From assembly GCA_017962565.1 (NCBI GenBank), contig JAGCVC010000020.1, positions 132,622 through 196,621 of the forward strand: a stretch of DNA of 64,000 nt. Reading direction: 5' to 3'. The stretch's first letter is position 1. Each line of letters begins with the position of its first letter. The position numbers and the translations under genes are program-made. The DNA is from Alphaproteobacteria bacterium (GTDB lineage: Bacteria; Pseudomonadota; Alphaproteobacteria; CAAHEQ01; UBA3637). This document shows, piece by piece, positions 57,774 to 64,000 of this stretch. The notes under the pieces are model-generated. The model was not told where the DNA came from. It saw only the letters and a program-made list of their open reading frames with translations, and did no database searches.

Positions 57774-58970
57774 ATGGCAAATTTTAATACACTTGATGAC
57801 TTAGGCGATATCAAAGGTAAAGTTGTTTTTATTCGTGCGGATTTAAACGTTCCTGCAAAAGAAGGCGTTGTTTCCGATACAACACGAATCGATCGTTTCG
57901 CACCAACCTTAGTAACTTTAGCTGACAAAGGTGCAAAAGTGATTGTTACTTCTCACTTTGGTCGTCCGGACGGAGAAAAGAAACCGGAATTTTCAATGGC
58001 TTTTATTGTTCCGGAATTGGAAAAAGCATCCGGCAAAAAAATTACATTTGTTGATGATTGCATTGGGCCAAAAGTAGATTCTGCCGTTGCCGCGATGAAA
58101 GACGGTGATGTTATTATGTTAGAAAACTTGCGTTTCTATGACGGCGAAGAAAAAAACGATGCTGAATTCTGCAAAACATTAGCAAAAGGCGTTGACATTT
58201 ACGTCAATGATGCTTTTTCAACAGCACACCGTGCACATGCTTCAACAGCAGGTATGGCACAATACGTCCCTGTTCGTGTTGCCGGTCGCTTGATGCAAGC
58301 TGAATTGGAAGCATTGGATAAAGCGTTGGGAAATTCTGTTCATCCGGTTGCTGCTTTAGTCGGAGGTTCTAAAGTTTCTACAAAATTGGATTTATTGGGC
58401 AATTTGGTCAAAAAAGTGGATTACTTATTAATCGGTGGCGGTATGGCACACACTTTCTTAGCTGCAAAAGGTATTCCGATGGGTGAAGGTTCTTTGGTTG
58501 AACCGGCTATGATTGAAACAGCAAAATCCATTATGGCAAATGCCGGTAACTGCACAATTGTTTTACCGACTGATTTAGTTTGGGCAAATGAATTCGGTGA
58601 AGGACAAGAACCGCACGTTGCTGACGTCAATGCTTTGCCTGCCGGCAAACCGTTATTGGATATCGGTCCAAAATCAACTCAATTATTTATCGATACATTA
58701 AATAAATGCAAAACTTTGATTTGGAACGGACCTGTCGGTGCATTTGAAATCAAACCGTTTGATACAGCAACAAATGCAATTGCAGCTGCAGTTGTTGAAT
58801 TGACAAAAGCCGGCAAGTTGATTTCCGTTGCCGGTGGCGGTGATACTGTTTCCGCATTGAAAAAAGCGGGAGCCAAAAAAAATTTGACTTATGTTTCCGC
58901 AGCCGGTGGTGCTTTCTTGGAATGGATGGAAGGCAAACAATTACCGGGTGTTAAAGTTTTGGAAAAATAA
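57774..58970 (+). CDS. pgk: Phosphoglycerate kinase
   Basis: A 398-residue glycolytic enzyme transferring phosphate between 1,3-bisphosphoglycerate and ADP. Landmarks: RADLNVPAKEG, TSHFGRPDG, LENLRFYDGEE, VGGSKVSTKLDLL, WNGPVGAFE and VAGGGDTVSAL. Length is as usual. Single gene with terminator. Confidence 0.98.
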   Translation: MANFNTLDDLGDIKGKVVFIRADLNVPAKEGVVSDTTRIDRFAPTLVTLADKGAKVIVTSHFGRPDGEKKPEFSMAFIVPELEKASGKKITFVDDCIGPKVDSAVAAMKDGDVIMLENLRFYDGEEKNDAEFCKTLAKGVDIYVNDAFSTAHRAHASTAGMAQYVPVRVAGRLMQAELEALDKALGNSVHPVAALVGGSKVSTKLDLLGNLVKKVDYLLIGGGMAHTFLAAKGIPMGEGSLVEPAMIETAKSIMANAGNCTIVLPTDLVWANEFGEGQEPHVADVNALPAGKPLLDIGPKSTQLFIDTLNKCKTLIWNGPVGAFEIKPFDTATNAIAAAVVELTKAGKLISVAGGGDTVSALKKAGAKKNLTYVSAAGGAFLEWMEGKQLPGVKVLEK

Positions 58971-58991
58971 CAAACACTTTGAAAATTTAAA

Positions 58992-59020
58992 AATCCCCTG
59001 TTCATACGGGGGATTTTTTA
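58992..59020 (+). terminator. Terminator after pgk and before tRNA-Thr end
   Basis: Stem AATCCCC/GGGGATT with a short loop, then T-run; the A-run before it could serve the minus strand. Confidence 0.85.
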
Positions 59021-59040
59021 TTGAAAAAATTATATAAAAA

Positions 59041-59116
59041 TGGTGCCGGTTAGGAGATTCGAACGCCCGACCCACGCATTACGAATGCGTTGCTCTACCA
59101 GCTGAGCTAAACCGGC
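59041..59116 (-). tRNA. tRNA-Thr (CGT)
   Basis: A 76-base cloverleaf with encoded CCA. Acceptor GCCGGTT/AACCGGC, D arm GCTC/GAGC, anticodon stem ACGCA/TGCGT with loop TTCGTAA (anticodon CGT). The T stem GGGCG/CTCCT has one C-T mismatch. Confidence 0.93.
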
Positions 59117-59127
59117 ACATGCCAAAG

Positions 59128-59156
59128 GTTATACATGAAAATAAAACAAAATGCAA
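59128..59156 (-). promoter_or_regulatory. Promoter for tRNA-Thr
   Basis: On the minus strand TTGCAT, 17-base spacer, TATAAC, 11 bases before the tRNA. Confidence 0.7.
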
Positions 59157-59163
59157 GTCTTTT

Positions 59164-59949
59164 TTACGATTTTTGTTCTGGACGAATCAAAGATTTTAAG
59201 ACACCATGCAACGTTTGAATTTCTTGTTTTGTTAAACCGGCTTTTAAAAAGATATTATCCAAATTTTGTTGCATTTTTGGACGCTTGTCAGTCAAACGAT
59301 AGTATCCCTTTTCTGTTAAGGCCAAATTCAGTTTGTCCAAAAACATCTGCACATCCGCTTTATCCGCCAACGGATTTTCGGGTGTCCTTGCAGCCTTTAA
59401 TTGATCTTGGTTGATTGCCTGTAAACATTCGTAACCGACTAATAAAACGGCTTGTGATAGATTCAAAGAAGTGTGTTCCGGATTAAGCGGAATTGTCAAC
59501 AAAGCATCAGCACATTCCAATTCTTCATTTTCCAAACCTGTACGTTCGCAACCGAACAAAACACCTATTTTTGAAAGGGGAATAGATGTATTTTGAAAAA
59601 AATCATGCAATTCAGATGCTTTAAAAACTGGTTTTGAAAGCCGCCGAGGACGAGCCGTTGTAGCCAAAATAAAATTTAAATCTGCGATTGCTTCCTTTAA
59701 AGTCGAAAAAACTTTTGCTTCTCGTAAAATCGGATCGGCACCGGAACTGGCTGCATAAGCTTTTTCATCAAAGGGCGATTCACGTGGATCAACAACCCGC
59801 AAATCGTAAACTCCGCAATTCATCATAGCTCTTGCTGCCATACCGATATTTTCGGCCATTTGAGGACGAACTAAAATGAAAACGGGCAATGCTGACATTT
59901 TACCTTTAAGTACTGTCAAATCCTTTTGCCGCTTTGCTTGATTTTTCAA
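59164..59949 (-). CDS. trmJ: tRNA/rRNA SPOUT methyltransferase TrmJ
   Basis: A 261-residue SPOUT enzyme that methylates the 2'-OH of position 32 of tRNAs. Landmarks: FILVRPQMAENIGMAARAM, VLFGCERTGLENEEL and SLNLSQAVLLVGYE, plus a helical C-terminal extension. It probably starts at TTG (giving MKNQAKRQ), because AGGAG lies six bases upstream and overlaps the end of the preceding gene; an ATG 17 codons later has no such site. Last gene of the psd-pss-unknown-trmJ run. Confidence 0.92.
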   Translation of the reverse strand: MKNQAKRQKDLTVLKGKMSALPVFILVRPQMAENIGMAARAMMNCGVYDLRVVDPRESPFDEKAYAASSGADPILREAKVFSTLKEAIADLNFILATTARPRRLSKPVFKASELHDFFQNTSIPLSKIGVLFGCERTGLENEELECADALLTIPLNPEHTSLNLSQAVLLVGYECLQAINQDQLKAARTPENPLADKADVQMFLDKLNLALTEKGYYRLTDKRPKMQQNLDNIFLKAGLTKQEIQTLHGVLKSLIRPEQKS

Positions 59950-59951
59950 AA

Positions 59952-60704
59952 TTACTCCTTTTTAGAACGAGGAGCTCCGACACTGACATGGAGTAAAGCA
60001 TTTTGTTCATCAACCTTTTCAATTTCCACGTTTTTGTCGGTATTTAAAACAGGAAATGTTTCAGCTTTTTCGTCTTCTTCCACACGTTGATGCTGTTCCA
60101 GTTTTGTTTGTTCCTTAAAAGCATCCATATATTCATCCATGCTTATACCATTTCTATCTTGGAATCTCTGCTCCATTTTTTCCTGGAGTTTTTTTGAATG
60201 TTCTTCTGACGGTTCATTTCTTTCGGAATAATAAGAAAGACGCGATGTCATATCAAAAATACTTTCCCGTGGATTTTCATTAATCTTTTTCTGCAAATCC
60301 TCCGGTTTTTCCTTGTAATCATCGAATTGAACCAATGCTTGATTTTCCAATTCTTCTAAGGCCTGTTCCTTTTCACTTTCTTTAGTGTAGGCTGCTTCCT
60401 TTATTTTTTTCTGTTGAACTTTTTCAACTGACTTTTGAATTCCATTCAAACGAGCATAATTCATTTTTGCAAAACGCGGATTATCCAAAATAGAAATATG
60501 TTTGGTTGTTTTTGCCAACTGTTCCTTCGTATCTGTTTTTTCAATATTAGTGTCAAAATTGAACTTAGGAGCTTCCTTTGTTTCTTTAATTTCTTCTTTC
60601 ACTTCCTTCTTAAAACTAACTGCTCCGGAAAGAGTGTCTTCCTGTGCAAAAGCACAGAATGAAAACAACGAAAGAAAGACAAAAACAATCCATCTTTTGT
60701 TCAT
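59952..60704 (-). CDS. Exported helical protein, unknown
   Basis: A 250-residue exported protein. Signal peptide 1-20 (ending CAFA), then a charged Lys/Glu/Gln-rich chain with coiled-coil-like heptads (residues 85-150 and 170-215). No domain recognised. It lies two bases before trmJ and 11 bases after pss, so is cotranscribed. Similar in style to the exported proteins at 28969 and 30023. Confidence 0.82.
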   Translation of the reverse strand: MNKRWIVFVFLSLFSFCAFAQEDTLSGAVSFKKEVKEEIKETKEAPKFNFDTNIEKTDTKEQLAKTTKHISILDNPRFAKMNYARLNGIQKSVEKVQQKKIKEAAYTKESEKEQALEELENQALVQFDDYKEKPEDLQKKINENPRESIFDMTSRLSYYSERNEPSEEHSKKLQEKMEQRFQDRNGISMDEYMDAFKEQTKLEQHQRVEEDEKAETFPVLNTDKNVEIEKVDEQNALLHVSVGAPRSKKE

Positions 60705-60715
60705 AAAATCCCCCT

Positions 60716-61561
60716 TTATTTAGCTAAACAACGTTTTTTCTCACGCATAAAGTAAATTATTCCCATTGGAATCATAATTAAGTAAACAATTCCCATGATA
60801 CTGATAACAGCCCAAAAATCTTGGATTAAAAACCAAACCAAGACTGCAACAAAAGCAAGCATGCACAACTGAACAAAACCGCTTTTATCATTCAGTTTTG
60901 AAAAATGCAACTTTTTGAAACACGGTGTCGGAATACGTGATGCCATAAAAATAGCACTAAACAACATAAAGAATCCGACTAAGAAACGATTAGATAAAAA
61001 GTCCGCACCCGTCCACAAATAAAAGACCAACGGGAACAAAGCGACATATGCGCCACCAGGAGCCGGCAAACCGGTGAAAAAATGCGTCCAATACGGTGGT
61101 TGTTTTGTATCCAACATTGTATTAAACCGTGCCAAACGCAATGCACAACATAAAGCCAAAAACAAAGCCAATATCCAAGGAACACCTATTGCTTCTTTTG
61201 CTTTATCACCCAATTTGACCGCATCTTCTACCATTGTCCAACGATAAAGTAAAAATCCCGGAGCGACACCGAAACTGACTAAATCAGATAAAGAATCTAA
61301 TTCTGCACCGAATTTGGAAGACACATTAAATAAACGTGCAACACGCCCATCCAATCCATCAAAAATAGCCGCTAACGCAATACAAATGACCGCCTTAGCC
61401 CAATCACCCCAAAAAGCAAACTGCAATGATGATAAGCCACTGGCCAATGCCGCCATTGTTACCATATTCGGGAACATCGGACGAATGTCAACTTCTTTTA
61501 AATCCGGCATAGGCATAGGAGCCAAACGCTTTTTAATTTGTTTTTTAAATTGTTTTTTCAT
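60716..61561 (-). CDS. pssA: Phosphatidylserine synthase
   Basis: A 281-residue CDP-alcohol phosphatidyltransferase that makes phosphatidylserine from CDP-diacylglycerol and serine. The active-site motif D-G-x2-D-G-R-V-A-R ... G-x3-D-x3-D is present as DGLDGRVARLF and GAELDSLSD. About seven membrane helices. I start at the ATG giving MKKQFKKQI, directly after the psd stop, with GGGGAGGA upstream. Feeds Psd, the preceding gene. Confidence 0.94.
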   Translation of the reverse strand: MKKQFKKQIKKRLAPMPMPDLKEVDIRPMFPNMVTMAALASGLSSLQFAFWGDWAKAVICIALAAIFDGLDGRVARLFNVSSKFGAELDSLSDLVSFGVAPGFLLYRWTMVEDAVKLGDKAKEAIGVPWILALFLALCCALRLARFNTMLDTKQPPYWTHFFTGLPAPGGAYVALFPLVFYLWTGADFLSNRFLVGFFMLFSAIFMASRIPTPCFKKLHFSKLNDKSGFVQLCMLAFVAVLVWFLIQDFWAVISIMGIVYLIMIPMGIIYFMREKKRCLAK

Positions 61562-61562
61562 A

Positions 61563-62303
61563 TTATTTTTCCTCCCCTTCAAGAGTATTTTGTGTTCCGT
61601 TTAAATCAGCCAAAATCGTCTCTCCTGCGACACTGATTTGTCCCAAAGCTACTTTAGGCTGAATCCCCTTTGGTAAAAAAACATCTAAGCGACTGCCAAA
61701 GCGAATCAATCCAAAACGATCTCCGGCTTGTAACTCATCACCTTCTTTAACAAAAGAAACAATTCTTCTGGCAATCAAACCGGCAATTTGAACAAATCCG
61801 ATTTTTGTACCATTAGCCATAATAACCGAATATTCTTCGCGTTCGTTATCTTCACTATCTTTGTCAGCAACATTCAAAAACTTTCCCGGTCGATAGTGAA
61901 TTTTATGAATCTTTCCGGAAACCGGCATACGATTCACATGAACATTAAAAACACTCATAAAGATACTGATTCGAGTCAAAGGTTCTTCACCCATATCAAT
62001 TTCGGCGGGAGGAACAACTTCCTTTATATTGCTGATAATTCCATCAGCCGGAGCCAAAACCAACCCTTCCCCTTTTGGCACAACCCGTTTTGGATTGCGG
62101 AAAAAGTAAAATGTAAAAATTGTTGCAAGCAATGCAAGAATAAAAAGCGGCGCGACTAATCCAACCGAACAAGTCATCAAAAACAACAATGCAGTCAAAC
62201 CCGCAAAAATACCAACAAAGCGCAAACCTTCTTTATGCATAGGTGGAAACAAATATCTTTTCCAAGACAAATCTACTCTGGGATCTTCATTTTTTGAATT
62301 CAT
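61563..62303 (-). CDS. psd: Phosphatidylserine decarboxylase
   Basis: A 246-residue pyruvoyl-dependent enzyme making phosphatidylethanolamine. The self-cleavage site is a G-S pair in IRFGSRLDVFLP; the N-terminus has two membrane helices. This is the short archaeal/bacterial-type Psd, about 220-250 residues, in which the proenzyme is cut into two chains. Leads the psd-pssA pair; together they make the PE of the envelope. Confidence 0.94.
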   Translation of the reverse strand: MNSKNEDPRVDLSWKRYLFPPMHKEGLRFVGIFAGLTALLFLMTCSVGLVAPLFILALLATIFTFYFFRNPKRVVPKGEGLVLAPADGIISNIKEVVPPAEIDMGEEPLTRISIFMSVFNVHVNRMPVSGKIHKIHYRPGKFLNVADKDSEDNEREEYSVIMANGTKIGFVQIAGLIARRIVSFVKEGDELQAGDRFGLIRFGSRLDVFLPKGIQPKVALGQISVAGETILADLNGTQNTLEGEEK

Positions 62304-62397
62304 TTTTTCAACTCCTTTATTTAATGTTTTCTTTTAATCTAATCCAAAATAAAAAAAGAAGCAAAGTTTTTTTTGCAAAAAACATACAAAATCTTTC

Positions 62398-62426
62398 TTG
62401 TCAAAAATAAAGAACTATGATAAACT
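62398..62426 (+). promoter_or_regulatory. Promoter for tRNA-Glu
   Basis: TTGTCA, 17-base spacer, TAAACT, 20 bases before the tRNA. Confidence 0.7.
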
Positions 62427-62446
62427 TAGGCAAAATTTTGGAATAA

Positions 62447-62522
62447 GTCCCTATCGTCTAGAGGCCTAGGACGCTGCCCTCTCACGGCAATAACCGGGGT
62501 TCGAATCCCCGTAGGGACGCCA
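62447..62522 (+). tRNA. tRNA-Glu (CTC)
   Basis: A 76-base cloverleaf with encoded CCA. Acceptor GTCCCTA/TAGGGAC, anticodon loop CTCTCAC (anticodon CTC), T arm GGGG/CCCC with TTCGAAT. The outermost anticodon-stem pair is a C-A mismatch. Confidence 0.95.
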
Positions 62523-62556
62523 CAAATTCTAAAATACATCGGCAGGAGATTTCATC

Positions 62557-63711
62557 ATGCTAAAAAAAATCAATTGGAAAAGTGTGGTTGTATGCGGATT
62601 GACCGTTTTGATAATCGCTTTTATTGCACATTACAACTTAACAAATCACACGCCCGATGATAAAAAAGTTGTCAGAATAGCCGCTAATTTTCCCTTAACC
62701 GGCGAAGTGGCAATTTATGGAAAATCATTCCAAAACGGATTATTGATGTCTTATGAAGACAACAAAAATCAAATTGCAGGAATGGTAGAATTTGACTGGG
62801 GTGACAACCAATTTTCTTCCATGAGTACAATCTCTGTTTTACAAAAACAACTGTTTAAAAATCCGACAATTTATACATCAGCATTGAAACCTCAAACAGA
62901 CGCTGTCAGCTCTCAAATATCTGAAGTTGGAATTCCGCATTTTGTATGGATCCCGGACAGGAAAATTAATCAAAACCAAAAACATAATAATTTTCGGACT
63001 TGGGTAAATCTTCAGAATGAAGCAGATTATTTTGTGAATTATGTCATGAAGCTGAAGGCTGATAAAGTTGTTATTTTTCACACAACCACTGCGGCAAGTC
63101 ATGAAATTTACAAACATTACATTTCCGAACAACTGAAACAAAAAAATAATGATATTCAAATTCTACTTTTGGAATTTCCAGCCGGTGGTGTTTCAGATAT
63201 AAGGACATTAGTCCAAAAAGCAGAACAATTCAAACCGGAAGCAATTATTATCAACGGCTTTATTCAACAAATGACATCCGTAGTTCAATTGCTAAAAAGT
63301 TATGATGTAATAGAAAACAACCGAATCTTAGCTTCGTTTGATATATTGGATGCCTTAGATTCCATTGAGCATTCTGTTTCAAATGATTTAATTGTTGTTG
63401 CCCCTCAGTACATGGTTCATTCTACAGACAAAGAATTAGAATGGGCGAAAAGGTATCGTTCACTTTACAAAGAAGAGCCAAACTACCATGCCGCATTTGC
63501 TTATGATATGGGATTGGTTATTTGGGACAGCATGAAACGATTAAATCTTCCCGCGACATCGGAACAATGGATTAAAGCCATTCAAGAAACAGATATAGAA
63601 GGAATTACAGGACGAATTACATTTGATAAAAAGGGTGACATTCAAACAAAAATGTACCTTTCAACAATCAAAGACGGAAAGATTGTTCCCGTTGAAAGTG
63701 AGCAAGAATGA
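62557..63711 (+). CDS. Periplasmic binding protein, branched-chain amino acid type
   Basis: A 384-residue Peripla_BP_6-like solute-binding protein. A membrane helix (about 10-28) without a lipobox or clear cleavage site suggests an uncleaved anchor. The mature part begins VVRIAANFPLTGEVAIYGK, typical of Leu/Ile/Val-type receptors, and ends GRITFDKKGDIQTKMY. No permease or ATPase genes lie in the window, so this could be a sensor subunit. AGGAG precedes the ATG. Its stop overlaps the next gene (ATGA), a paralogue. Confidence 0.88.
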   Translation: MLKKINWKSVVVCGLTVLIIAFIAHYNLTNHTPDDKKVVRIAANFPLTGEVAIYGKSFQNGLLMSYEDNKNQIAGMVEFDWGDNQFSSMSTISVLQKQLFKNPTIYTSALKPQTDAVSSQISEVGIPHFVWIPDRKINQNQKHNNFRTWVNLQNEADYFVNYVMKLKADKVVIFHTTTAASHEIYKHYISEQLKQKNNDIQILLLEFPAGGVSDIRTLVQKAEQFKPEAIIINGFIQQMTSVVQLLKSYDVIENNRILASFDILDALDSIEHSVSNDLIVVAPQYMVHSTDKELEWAKRYRSLYKEEPNYHAAFAYDMGLVIWDSMKRLNLPATSEQWIKAIQETDIEGITGRITFDKKGDIQTKMYLSTIKDGKIVPVESEQE

Positions 63712-64000
63712 AAAAATTTTTAATCGGACTGTTTGTTATCTTATGTTTATTCGCAGCCGGATACAATGCCTATCGTTCCAAGCAGCAAAACACATCCGAC
63801 AAGAAAAATGTTTATGCCGTTCTGCCCATTTCCGGTCCGTTTACGGAATATGTTAAAGTTGTTAAGGAAACAATCAAGTTATGGCAAGAAGACCATCCAA
63901 ATGCACCTTTTCAGATTACTTATTTAGATTCTGAATCTAATCCCGGAAAGACTGTTTCAATGATTCATCAAATGGCCTCTGATGAAACGCACCCCTTGTT
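63708..64000 (+). CDS. Second periplasmic binding protein (3' end outside window)
   Basis: The first 97 codons are visible. Signal anchor residues 1-20, then YAVLPISGPFTEYVKVVKE and ITYLDSESNPGKTVSM, similar in layout to the previous protein (SGP/TGE after the first strand), so a tandem paralogue. Start ATG overlaps the preceding stop. The remainder is outside the window. Confidence 0.82.
   Translation, partial: MKKFLIGLFVILCLFAAGYNAYRSKQQNTSDKKNVYAVLPISGPFTEYVKVVKETIKLWQEDHPNAPFQITYLDSESNPGKTVSMIHQMASDETHPL

Overview
The window looks like chromosomal DNA of a low-GC (roughly mid-30s percent, estimated by eye) alphaproteobacterium. Signs of that lineage are an ELM1-family protein, a HemY protein with a C-terminal zinc ribbon preceded by a mitofilin/Mic60-like gene, a tiny LptM-type lipoprotein, a SufBCDS-SufT operon, ribonuclease J, and an outer membrane (two beta-barrel proteins, heptose/LPS genes). 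The lineage is inferred from gene content; no rRNA is present. Nearly all of it is dense housekeeping sequence with short intergenic gaps. I found no insertion sequence, prophage or CRISPR array, and no gene-free stretch longer than 300 bases.

Layout. 1-3046: minus-strand nth, DUF2207 and DUF4139 genes. 3128-6869: an active-looking GGDEF protein facing a PAS-GAF-PAS-GGDEF-EAL protein. 7021-12072: an orphan protein, then a minus operon of a Sel1-like exported protein, a flavodoxin/2x[4Fe-4S] protein, a cysteine-bearing membrane protein and a small helical protein. 12223-13807: a degenerate PAS-GGDEF protein, a 38-residue lipoprotein and a TlpA-like thioredoxin. 13808-19382: the cell-shape operon mreB-mreC-mreD-mrdA-rodA. 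19546-22133: Mic60-like, HemY and TrmL. 22200-30691: DHFR-fold reductase, heptose kinase and heptosyltransferase, CbpA-like DnaJ, CDF transporter, DUF502, ELM1, dCMP deaminase and several exported proteins. 30812-33893: lepA and a large outer-membrane protein. 33911-38309: suf operon. 38445-41818: PAS-GGDEF, aldose epimerase, pyruvate kinase. 41881-46377: the most accessory-looking stretch, with an HExxH orphan, tRNA-Phe, a guanine-deaminase-like gene, an outer-membrane barrel and a compositionally odd membrane orphan. 46511-51250: dnaN-recF-gyrB without dnaA. 51442-58970: membrane TPR-like protein, Lon-like protease, RNase J, mltG, pgk. 59041-62522: tRNA-Thr, trmJ, exported orphan, pss, psd, tRNA-Glu. 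62557-64000: two tandem periplasmic binding proteins, the second cut by the window end.

How it works together. The window covers envelope construction (MreBCD/PBP2/RodA, MltG, Pss/Psd, heptose genes, barrels), Fe-S cluster assembly and its users (Nth, the ferredoxin-like protein), replication (DnaN, RecF, GyrB), glycolysis (Pgk, Pyk) and c-di-GMP signalling (four GGDEF-bearing proteins, of which two have a ruined active-site motif). The best candidates for undescribed biology are the cysteine/Fe-S cluster at 8158-10288, the HExxH protein at 41881 and the orphan at 45034. The orphans at 7021, 41881 and 45034 all have near-consensus sigma-70-type promoters, so they are probably well expressed.
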